Positions 17,652 to 24,805 of a stretch of DNA of 34,320 bases are shown here, one piece after another. Position 1 is the first letter of the stretch. The number at the start of each line of letters is the position of its first letter. The notes under the pieces were generated by a model. It did not search any database and was not told where the DNA came from. It worked only from the letters and a program-made list of their open reading frames with translations. The position numbers and the translations under genes are program-made. Location of the stretch: NCBI GenBank assembly GCA_945872405.1, contig CAMBZT010000022.1, positions 1-34,320 of the forward strand, given 5' to 3'. The DNA is from Chitinophaga pinensis. Its GTDB lineage: Bacteria; Bacteroidota; Bacteroidia; Chitinophagales; CAMDFR01.

Positions 17652-18689
17652 ATGTCTCCAGTCGTAAAGAATAATTTTGATGACTTAACGCTTTTTCTGA
17701 ACGAAAATAAGTACGATCAAATTTTTGTATTGGTTGACCAAAATACTAAACTTCACTGCTACTCCTTGATTGAACAAATAGTTCCAAATGCCCTATTGAT
17801 AGAGGTAGAAGCTGGTGAAAAAAGTAAACAAATCAATACTTGTTTTCAGGTTTGGGAGCAGCTCAGTTTACATCTCGCTAGTCGACATGCATTGCTAATA
17901 AATTTAGGCGGTGGTATGATCAGCGATTTAGGTGGATTTGTGGCTTCCACCTATAAACGTGGTATCGATTTTATAAATATACCCACCTCATTGCTTGCCA
18001 TGGTAGATGCTTCCATTGGTGGAAAAACAGGTATTGATTTTCAGGGTATAAAAAACATGATTGGTCTTATCGTTCAACCGAAGTTGATTCTTACAAATCC
18101 AATATTTTTAAAGACATTAGCTCCAAGACAAATACGCTCTGGCTACGCTGAAATGTTGAAGCATGGAATGATTGCTGATCGTAAGTATTTGCAAGCTTTG
18201 ATGACTGTTAATATAGAAGAAATAGAAGATTGGGCATTCTTGATACAAAAATCCATTGACATTAAGAAACGAATTGTTGACCAAGATCCGACAGAGCAAG
18301 GTCTTCGAAAAATTTTAAATTTTGGACATAGTATTGGACATGCATTGGAATCCTGTTTTTTAGAAGACACAGCAGATGAATTATTTCATGGGGAAGCTGT
18401 TGCTTGGGGTATGGTAGTTGAATCATTTCTGAGTACCAAAGTACTCGGCTTTCAGCTAAATGATTTCAGCCAATTTTACAATTTTATACAAAAAAATTAT
18501 AGCGCAGTTAAATTATCAACTGTTGACGTGAATAAGGTTTTCGTCTTGTTGCAACAGGATAAAAAAAATACAGGAAGCTTAATTAATTTTGTTCTCTTAC
18601 AAGAAATTGGCAAAGCACAATTTGATATATCTTGTAATGAAGATTTGATCAAAGATGCGTTGAAAACACTTTATCAATTTAATCAATAA
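17652..18689 (+). CDS. aroB: 3-dehydroquinate synthase
   Basis: AroB makes 3-dehydroquinate from DAHP, the second step of the shikimate pathway, using NAD and a divalent metal. The 345 aa protein shows the NAD-binding GGGMISDLGGFVASTYKRG, the substrate segment IPTSLLAMVDASIGGKTG, and GIKNMIGLIVQPKLI. The metal ligands sit in GYAEMLKHGMI (Glu), NFGHSIGHALES (His) and LFHGEAVAWGM (His). The ATG at 17652 lies 43 nt after the ABM gene and the stop is 26 nt before aroA, the gene for a later step of the same pathway, so the two are probably co-transcribed. Confidence 0.95.
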   Translation: MSPVVKNNFDDLTLFLNENKYDQIFVLVDQNTKLHCYSLIEQIVPNALLIEVEAGEKSKQINTCFQVWEQLSLHLASRHALLINLGGGMISDLGGFVASTYKRGIDFINIPTSLLAMVDASIGGKTGIDFQGIKNMIGLIVQPKLILTNPIFLKTLAPRQIRSGYAEMLKHGMIADRKYLQALMTVNIEEIEDWAFLIQKSIDIKKRIVDQDPTEQGLRKILNFGHSIGHALESCFLEDTADELFHGEAVAWGMVVESFLSTKVLGFQLNDFSQFYNFIQKNYSAVKLSTVDVNKVFVLLQQDKKNTGSLINFVLLQEIGKAQFDISCNEDLIKDALKTLYQFNQ

Positions 18690-18715
18690 CAACGATACCC
18701 TCTAATCCGAAACAA

Positions 18716-19948
18716 ATGAATATTAGCATCAAAAAAAGAAAAGTAAACAAGGAATCAATCATTCATCTACCTACCTCTAAAAGTATATCTAATAGGGTTT
18801 TAATGATACAAGCCCTGTGTGATTCTGCTTTTAATATCAAGAAATTATCAACTGCAAATGATACTAATCTCTTGAAAAATGCATTAAGTCTTTCTTCCTC
18901 CATAATAGACGTAGAAGATGCAGGAACTGCCGCTAGATTTATGTTACCTTATTTATGTACCAAGCCAGGAGAATGGATACTAAAAGGAAGCAAGAGAATG
19001 CATGAAAGGCCGATTCAACATTTAGTTGATGCCTTAAAATCTCTTGGTGCGAATATTAGCTATCTTGAGAATGAAAATCAACTACCTGTTAAAATTATTG
19101 GCGGTAGTCTAAAGGGCGGTAAGATTAGTATAGATTCATCCATGAGCAGTCAATTCGCCTCTGCTTTATTAATAATTGCGCCTACTCTTCCCTTAGGACT
19201 TTCGCTGAAAATAGAACAACTCAATCATTCAAAACCATATATAGATATGACGACTGAATTGATGAAATATTTTGGTATCTCGATTCAGCTTGAAGGAGAA
19301 ACATATACAATCAAAGCTCAAAAATATAAATCAATTGAGATTACCATTGAAAGTGATTGGAGTGCAGCGTCTTACTTTTTCTATGCAGCTGCCCTAATTC
19401 CAGGTTCTAGAATTCAATTAAATAATCTCTCTGTTTATTCATGGCAAGGCGATAGCGTCTGTAGCTATTTGTCTTCTTTGCTTGGTGCCGAAACACATTT
19501 ACTAGGGGATAATATTGCTGTGAGATATGAGGATATCACTCCCACAAATCTAAGTATTGATTTTAAAGATACCCCTGATTTAGTGATGAGCTTTGCTGTT
19601 TGGTGTTGCGCCAAAAGAGTAAATGCTCGATTTTATAATATTGATAACTTAGCTTATAAAGAATCAGACAGATTGACATCCTTACAAATAGAACTAAAAA
19701 AGATGAACTGCGCTTTTTATAAATCAGATGAATGCTGGTTAATTGAACCCGATAAAGAGTTTGACTTCAATACCAACCTTAGCTTTCAAACATATAATGA
19801 CCATAGAATGGCGATGGCTTTTGCCCCTTTGTCATTACTTGCAGATGGCATCATAATTGAAGAGGCACAAGTAGTGTCAAAATCATTTCCCCATTTTTGG
19901 AAGGAGTGGGAAAAGTTAGGATGTGACATCCATGAATTGACCACATAA
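18716..19948 (+). CDS. aroA: 3-phosphoshikimate 1-carboxyvinyltransferase (EPSP synthase)
   Basis: AroA condenses shikimate-3-phosphate with phosphoenolpyruvate to EPSP. At 410 aa it is slightly short for the family but complete. Motifs in order are LPTSKSISNRVLMIQA (shikimate-3-phosphate binding), DAGTAARFMLPYL, GSKRMHERPIQHLVDALKSL (PEP-binding Arg), SSQFASALLIIAPTL, DWSAASYFFYAAA, DTPDLVMSF (catalytic Asp), LAYKESDRL, YNDHRMAMAF and SKSFPHFWKEW. The DAG in the 90s-region loop and KESDR in place of NAG and RESDR are conservative variants. It sits directly after aroB and is followed by a rhomboid gene 41 nt downstream. Confidence 0.95.
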   Translation: MNISIKKRKVNKESIIHLPTSKSISNRVLMIQALCDSAFNIKKLSTANDTNLLKNALSLSSSIIDVEDAGTAARFMLPYLCTKPGEWILKGSKRMHERPIQHLVDALKSLGANISYLENENQLPVKIIGGSLKGGKISIDSSMSSQFASALLIIAPTLPLGLSLKIEQLNHSKPYIDMTTELMKYFGISIQLEGETYTIKAQKYKSIEITIESDWSAASYFFYAAALIPGSRIQLNNLSVYSWQGDSVCSYLSSLLGAETHLLGDNIAVRYEDITPTNLSIDFKDTPDLVMSFAVWCCAKRVNARFYNIDNLAYKESDRLTSLQIELKKMNCAFYKSDECWLIEPDKEFDFNTNLSFQTYNDHRMAMAFAPLSLLADGIIIEEAQVVSKSFPHFWKEWEKLGCDIHELTT

Positions 19949-19989
19949 AAATAGTTTACTGTTTTTTAAATGTATGATTGTTCAAGTTA

Positions 19990-20736
19990 ATGAGATATAA
20001 AGAAATGATAACCCTTGTTTCAGATGAGAAAAGATTATTCAAATCCAGTGTTATCCTCACACTGTTTTTCATCCTAATTCTTTGGCTAGTCTGGTTTTTT
20101 GATGCGTTGTTCGATTTGCATCTATCTAAACTAGGTGTACATCCAGGAAATTTGTTAGGACTTAGAGGTATATTATTTATGCCTTTTATTCATGACACTA
20201 ATGGAGTGGGACATATTTTATCAAATTCAATTTCTTTACTCGTCTTGGTAACTATTTTGTTAAATACGTACCCCAAAGTAGCCTTTAAAACTATTTTGAT
20301 TGTTCAATTACTTTCTGGGTCTATGGTTTGGCTCTTTGCAGCCTCCAACCAATATCACATAGGCGCTTCTGCAGTTGTATTCGGCATTGCCGCTTTTTTA
20401 TTTGCCAGTGGTATTCTAAGAAGAGATAGAGTTAGTGTTGCTGTCTCGTTTTTTGTCGGACTATTTTACAGCAGTTCTATATTAAATGGCCTTTTCCCTA
20501 CTGAACCTAATATCTCCTGGCAAGGTCATTTGTCTGGAGTATTGGCAGGTCTATTCTGTGCGTTTATATTCAGAAAAATAGATCTTCCTATTGACAAAAC
20601 ATTTGAGGATGAAGAGCAAGCGGAGTTTATAGACGAAGATGATAGACCTTTCTTTGAGCAGCTTGAACAAAGAGAAGATGAAGGTAAAGTCTCCCTTCAA
20701 TCAACAGAAAGAAGAGATATAGGAACATATAATTAG
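19990..20736 (+). CDS. Rhomboid-family intramembrane serine protease
   Basis: The 248 aa membrane protein has about six transmembrane helices. The catalytic serine lies in HIGASAVVFGIAAFLF (pattern GxSx, here GAS) and the catalytic histidine in SWQGHLSGVLAGL, the two signatures of rhomboid proteases. The HDTNGVGHILSNSISLLVL segment corresponds to the family H-x-x-x-N element. The last ~45 residues are cytoplasmic and strongly acidic (FEDEEQAEFIDEDDRPF). ATG 19990 is chosen; a TTG at 19978 would add four residues. It closes the plus-strand run that begins with the DUF62 gene. Its TAG overlaps the TAA of the convergent membrane gene by 4 nt (20733-20736). The substrate is unknown. Confidence 0.87.
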   Translation: MRYKEMITLVSDEKRLFKSSVILTLFFILILWLVWFFDALFDLHLSKLGVHPGNLLGLRGILFMPFIHDTNGVGHILSNSISLLVLVTILLNTYPKVAFKTILIVQLLSGSMVWLFAASNQYHIGASAVVFGIAAFLFASGILRRDRVSVAVSFFVGLFYSSSILNGLFPTEPNISWQGHLSGVLAGLFCAFIFRKIDLPIDKTFEDEEQAEFIDEDDRPFFEQLEQREDEGKVSLQSTERRDIGTYN

Positions 20737-22037
20737 TCAAACAATTCTTTTCGTCTGCTCCAATAAATTAAAAAGGCGAAAAGAACTAGCCATGTAATAT
20801 TGGCAAGAACAGGTGCTGTGTCACAATAAATACTCAAAAGATTGTTTGTATTGAGATCAAAATGGGTTAATTTGGGAAATACCCAAGCTGAGAAAGGATG
20901 ATAAACCATTGTGGGCACACTATTTCCTGTTGTGATTCTTCCAAAAAAATGAAGAATAAAAAAGCAAGAAATATAAAGCACTAACCATTTGGAGATGTTC
21001 TTTTGTATCAACAATTCTTTACAAAATGCATAAAGTAGTATCACACTTAAAGGAAGTAGGTATCGCGGTCCGTATGCCCAGCCGCCGTGCCAAAAATGAA
21101 AGCTACTAAGGACCATAAAAAAAACAATAAAACTAAAAAAAAGCATCCCGTTTTTCTTTTCTTTATAGGAGAAAAAAATTAGTGGCGTCAAAATAGGGAG
21201 GTACCAAAAAAGACCTCTATAGTCAGAGAAACTTAAGCCATATAATGCTTTCGTGAGAGGAAATGAGAAACCATAATTCGTCTTAATAGCATCAAAGCCT
21301 TCCGTAGCAAAACTTTTATAAGTCATTTCGAAAGGATTCGAAGTAATTAAATAATTATTCAACATCACCAAGAAAATGCCAGGTAAACATCCCAAACAAA
21401 TTTCAATTGTTGACTTTATTTGCTTTGAATCAATTAAAAAGTAGAGCACCCAACATGCAATAATAATGGCGTATATATATTCACAGGCAAAGGAGGCTCC
21501 AGCCATTAATCCAGCAGCATAAAATTTTCCCTCTTGTATAAATTTAAAAGCAAGCAGTAAACAGATTGCTGTAAGCATATGTCCCCAAAATGCAGAAGCA
21601 TAGGTGTAGATGAAACAAGAAAAAATAGTTAGGAGAACCAAGCCAATTCTAGACTGACTTTGCTTGGAAAAACCAGGTATTATGATCAAACAAACAATGA
21701 AAAAAAAAGGAAGAGTTGAACAAAAAAAAGTACCAATTCTGAGTGCAATTATTACTTTTTCTTCTATAGATTTAGGAGGCAGTATATTTGAAAAAAAGGC
21801 ATAGAAAGGTACGGCCACAAACGTAGGCAATGGTGCTTTATCGGAGTAATAATGACCATTTACAAAAGTAATATCGCCTGTTTTATCCTTGAAATTATCT
21901 ATAGAAAAACTCTTGCTTTCAACGATATTAATAACGGTGAATGCCCTGGTTAAACTATTATCCCCTTGCTCCCTATCTATAAAAAAAGCACACAGAATAA
22001 ATACCAATACAAAAAAAACAACTTGCTGAAATTTCAT
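20733..22037 (-). CDS. Polytopic membrane protein, probable GT-C-fold glycosyltransferase
   Basis: The 434 aa protein has many hydrophobic helices and an early extramembrane loop with VNGHYYSDKAPLPTFVAVP. The Tyr-Ser-Asp-Lys-Ala-Pro segment after the first helix is a hallmark of several GT-C (GT39/PMT-like) lipid-linked sugar transferases. The other loops include FHFWHGGWAYGPRYLLPLS, a pattern also seen in such proteins. This supports, but does not prove, a role in adding a sugar from a polyprenyl donor on the outer face of the inner membrane. It lies 12 nt downstream of a small membrane protein on the same strand. Acceptor and donor are unknown. Confidence 0.6.
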   Translation of the reverse strand: MKFQQVVFFVLVFILCAFFIDREQGDNSLTRAFTVINIVESKSFSIDNFKDKTGDITFVNGHYYSDKAPLPTFVAVPFYAFFSNILPPKSIEEKVIIALRIGTFFCSTLPFFFIVCLIIIPGFSKQSQSRIGLVLLTIFSCFIYTYASAFWGHMLTAICLLLAFKFIQEGKFYAAGLMAGASFACEYIYAIIIACWVLYFLIDSKQIKSTIEICLGCLPGIFLVMLNNYLITSNPFEMTYKSFATEGFDAIKTNYGFSFPLTKALYGLSFSDYRGLFWYLPILTPLIFFSYKEKKNGMLFFSFIVFFMVLSSFHFWHGGWAYGPRYLLPLSVILLYAFCKELLIQKNISKWLVLYISCFFILHFFGRITTGNSVPTMVYHPFSAWVFPKLTHFDLNTNNLLSIYCDTAPVLANITWLVLFAFLIYWSRRKELFD

Positions 22038-22049
22038 AGAATAAAAGGA

Positions 22050-22445
22050 CTATTGTGTCATTTTGTAAAAGGCCTTCATCATTATTGAAATGACAGAAAG
22101 TACGATGTAAAAAACTAAGAATGCTATAATAATTGTTTGATTAAGTGAAGTGTCACTGATGCTAGAGATTAGACCAAATTTACCCGCAAAAAGGAATATC
22201 AGAAGATAGAGCATTATACAACCAAGAGAGTAGGATAAATACCTCATTGTATTACTCTGCAAGATACCCAATATGGGGTTGGCGACTACAAAACAGAGTA
22301 AACCATAACAAATTATATTCCAATCATTCTTGGCATCAAAAATACCGAGTTTGCTGCAAATAATTCCTATCACTGACAATACTATGGCAACTAATGCTTG
22401 ATATATTGGATTTGCTTTTTGTAATTGGTCAATACTAAGATTCAT
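22050..22445 (-). CDS. Small membrane protein of unknown function
   Basis: I do not recognise this 131 aa protein. It has four likely transmembrane helices: YQALVAIVLSVIGIIC, IICYGLLCFVVANPIL, a third around LGCIMLYLLIFLFAG, and a fourth around IIIAFLVFYIVLSVIS. It has a short hydrophilic N-terminus MNLSIDQLQKANP. The ATG at 22445 is preferred over a TTG at 22496 that would add 17 residues without membrane character. It is 12 nt upstream of the GT-C-like gene and probably in one operon with it, so it may assist that protein, but no motif shows this. Confidence 0.7.
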   Translation of the reverse strand: MNLSIDQLQKANPIYQALVAIVLSVIGIICSKLGIFDAKNDWNIICYGLLCFVVANPILGILQSNTMRYLSYSLGCIMLYLLIFLFAGKFGLISSISDTSLNQTIIIAFLVFYIVLSVISIMMKAFYKMTQ

Positions 22446-22563
22446 AATCGTTTTATTTAAGTATAACAGATCCAATGATTTAAAACCTGCTAACAAAATT
22501 TCCGTTTAGAAATATTGGCTAATAGTTGGTGTTAACAACGACAAGATAAATAAAATTTAAAAT

Positions 22564-22963
22564 ATGAATATAAATAATTTCATCATAAAATCAACCGAAG
22601 CGATAATGAAGACAAAAGAGATTACACTTAGCTCCATGTATATATGGATATCATTCATCTTTTAGAAGGGATTATTCAATCATCACCAGAATCTTTGACC
22701 TACTTACTGAGACAGATTAACATAGCCAATTGACTGCTAGAAGCTAAGTCTATTCAACTTCTAAAGTCCTTGCCAAAGATAGAAAATGAAGAAGTAGTAT
22801 ATGCACGTCAGCAACTCAATCGGTTGCTAGGTCGCTAAAAAGATTGATTTAACATGAATTAGTGAGTGAATTATCACAAGGTACTTTTGCAGATAAAATC
22901 ACAAAAGATTCTTCCATTGAGTTGGATACGACTCATGGTGAAATTGTGTTTAAAAATAAATAG
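22564..22963 (+). pseudogene. clpB: Internally deleted clpB relic (N-domain start and extreme C-terminus)
   Basis: An ATG at 22564 begins MNINNFIIKSTEAIMKTKEI, very close to the start of Bacteroidota ClpB. After a frameshift near 22644 the next frame gives DIIHLLEGIIQSSPESLTYL and LLRQINIAN. An in-frame TGA (22731-22733) interrupts it, then LLEAKSIQLLKSLPKIE and ARQQLNRLLGR run to a TAA at 22836-22838. All of this matches the first ~95 residues of the Clp N-domain. From 22853 a third segment, ELVSELSQGTFADKITKDSS followed by IELDTTHGEIVFKNK and TAG, resembles the last ~35 residues of ClpB. Both AAA+ domains, about 2.2 kb, are missing. A terminator still follows. Identification is by remembered family sequence and not by a search. 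Confidence 0.72.
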
Positions 22964-22981
22964 TGTGGATATAATTATATT

Positions 22982-23026
22982 AATGAAAACCCGAAGATGT
23001 CCCACCTCTTAGGGTTTTCATTTTTG
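22982..23026 (+). terminator. Terminator left behind by the clpB relic
   Basis: AATGAAAACCC (22982-22992) and GGGTTTTCATT (23012-23022) form a perfect 11 bp stem around a 19 nt loop, followed by TTT. It begins 19 nt after the TAG that ends the clpB-like C-terminal segment, where a functional clpB would be terminated. Confidence 0.7.
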
Positions 23027-23127
23027 AAGAACTCAGAAAAATTGACGCATAGAAAGCAAACCCAACTTTCTGTGATATTGAAATTTATCAAGATATGGAG
23101 ATAATCGAGTTTTCTCGTTTTTTTTTG

Positions 23128-23135
23128 TAGTTTTG
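23128..23135 (+). promoter_or_regulatory. Candidate -7 box for the secreted superoxide dismutase
   Basis: TAGTTTTG matches TAnnTTTG 46 nt before the ATG at 23182. It lies inside a small hairpin GTAGT-TTTG-ACTAC (23127-23140) and just after a short CGAG-TTTT-CTCG stem with a T run (23106-23126) that could end incoming transcription. No clear -33 box is seen. Confidence 0.45.
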
Positions 23136-23181
23136 ACTACTTTAAAAGAATAATTTATTAACTAGTTCAACAATACCAATT

Positions 23182-24213
23182 ATGAAAAGAATATTACTTC
23201 TTTCTATCTTTTGCATTTCTCTTCTCACCATAAATGCACAAAAACATACACTTCCAAAGCACCTAAGTTATGAAGCTTTGGAGCCAATGTTGGATTCATT
23301 ATCAATGTATATTCATATTAATTCTTATCATAAAAAATATGTAGATCAGTTAAATAAGTCTGTTATAGGAACTGCTGATAGTAATGCCAATTTAACACAA
23401 TTATTGATTCATTCAAGTAAGTTATCTGATCTAACTCGACACTCCTGTGGTGGACATTACAATCATAGTTTGTTCTGGGATATTTTAACCACAAATACGT
23501 CTTTGAAGCCTTCAGACGCCTTAAATGCAGAAATCGTAAAAAGCTTTTATAGTGTGGACTCAATGAAGACCTTGATTATTCAATCTGCAACAAGAATCTT
23601 TGGATCTGGTTGGGTTTGGGTTATTGTGACTCCGGATAAAAAGTTACAAATTACAACCACCATTAATGAAGAAAACCCCTTGATGGATAAGTTTGGTATT
23701 ATTCGAGGGATGCCTATTCTTTGCATTGATTTATGGGAGCATGCTTACTTTTTAAGATATCAAGGCAATAAAAAGGAATACCTCCAATCCGTTTTGAAAC
23801 TACTTGATTGGGATGCCATTTCAAAAAAATATAGTTTCGCCAAAGAAAGTGAAGCACTCAGCAAAATAGAGAAAAGTGTGGATTGGCCTGCTTTTCTAAG
23901 ATTTCAACATACACTCAAGGGACTTTATATGAACATAGAAAAAGGAGAAATGCTACCTATTAAAGCTGGCAGTGCAAACATATTAGCTTTGGCTAAAGCA
24001 CTTGACAGTGAGCCAATACCAACAGAATTCGCAACAGAACCAATTAAAGGCGCCATTAAAAATATTTTGGTTGCATGTACTCAGTTAAATGACGTAGTTG
24101 TAAAAAAGGGAACAGATGCTCAGGTAAAAGAAAAATTCGTGACTATCAAAGACCCATACAAGATTATTGTTGGAAGCTTTTCTAAGAAAGAAGATCAAAA
24201 TAGTCAACATTAA
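23182..24213 (+). CDS. Exported Fe/Mn superoxide dismutase with a C-terminal extension and altered active-site shell
   Basis: Residues 1-19 are a signal peptide, so the enzyme should act outside the cytoplasm. Residues ~22-217 are an Fe/Mn SOD, which dismutates superoxide to oxygen and peroxide. LPKHLSYEALEPMLDSL opens it. The four metal ligands are present: H45 (MYIH), H95 (GGHYNHSLFW), D183 and H187 (CIDLWEHAYF). By eye-alignment to E. coli MnSOD, gateway Tyr34 is kept (Y53). His30 appears as Tyr (Y49) and the metal-proximal Gln146 as Glu (E163 in TINEENPLM). Position 77 is Gly, as in Mn-type enzymes. Residues ~218-343 form a mostly helical extension (FLRFQHTLKGLYMNIEKGEM; GAIKNILVACTQLNDVVVKK) absent from ordinary SODs. 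Activity is therefore uncertain. It is followed by genes for other exported proteins. Confidence 0.85.
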   Translation: MKRILLLSIFCISLLTINAQKHTLPKHLSYEALEPMLDSLSMYIHINSYHKKYVDQLNKSVIGTADSNANLTQLLIHSSKLSDLTRHSCGGHYNHSLFWDILTTNTSLKPSDALNAEIVKSFYSVDSMKTLIIQSATRIFGSGWVWVIVTPDKKLQITTTINEENPLMDKFGIIRGMPILCIDLWEHAYFLRYQGNKKEYLQSVLKLLDWDAISKKYSFAKESEALSKIEKSVDWPAFLRFQHTLKGLYMNIEKGEMLPIKAGSANILALAKALDSEPIPTEFATEPIKGAIKNILVACTQLNDVVVKKGTDAQVKEKFVTIKDPYKIIVGSFSKKEDQNSQH

Positions 24214-24361
24214 ATGGATACAACAATTAGCTTTCTTGTTTGTTTAAAGAAATAATTTAGCATAGTGTTTGGTACCTTAACAACAAGTTTTCTAATGATT
24301 GTACTTCCTTGCTCATCTCGTCAACAATTAAAAATTAATTATTAAAACCAAAAATCTGATA

Positions 24362-24784
24362 ATGAAAAACAAAATTATTTTTAGTCTTCTATTTGTTTGC
24401 TTTCTCTGTTTTGCTGCGGCTAATGCTCAGGAAAAAGTGAAGACTGTAATCAGCTATTTAAAATTGAACAACAAGACCGTTGAACTGACTGTTGTCTCAA
24501 CAAAACCATTTATTGTTGGAGGGAATATGTATATCTTATACCTCGGTAACAAGCAGATAAGGCTGAGTCGACAATCTAAGAAAGATGGCAAGGGTATCAT
24601 TACTTTCTTGATTCCACTTGATGATTTTAAACAGGCAAAAGACGGGGTTGATATTTGGATGGTTTATGGTGATTATATCCTAGACGAAGGCAACACCGCT
24701 ATTGATTTTGCTGCGCTTTACAAAGAAAATCCCCTAACCTGCTGGCCTTTAGGTAAGCTGAAAAAAAAGTCACTAAAAAAATAA
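24362..24784 (+). CDS. Small exported protein of unknown function
   Basis: I do not recognise this 140 aa protein. It has a clear signal peptide (residues 1-22, ending FAAANAQ) and no lipobox cysteine at the cleavage point, so it should be periplasmic or secreted. The mature part looks beta-rich (VKTVISYLKLNNKTVELTVV; GGNMYILYLGNKQIRLSRQS; GIITFLIPLDDF), then an acidic stretch with DGVDIWMVYGDYILDEGNTA, and ends in a lysine-rich tail GKLKKKSLKK. It starts 21 nt before the T9SS hydrolase gene, suggesting the two are co-transcribed, perhaps with the product as an accessory or cargo partner. That link is inference. Confidence 0.75.
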   Translation: MKNKIIFSLLFVCFLCFAAANAQEKVKTVISYLKLNNKTVELTVVSTKPFIVGGNMYILYLGNKQIRLSRQSKKDGKGIITFLIPLDDFKQAKDGVDIWMVYGDYILDEGNTAIDFAALYKENPLTCWPLGKLKKKSLKK

Positions 24785-24805
24785 TTCTCAAAAAATAAAG
24801 CAGCT

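Noticed and set aside
22446-22496. A TTG start adding 17 residues to the small membrane protein
   Set aside because: The added part lacks family or membrane character, and an ATG with a normal hydrophilic start follows at 22445.
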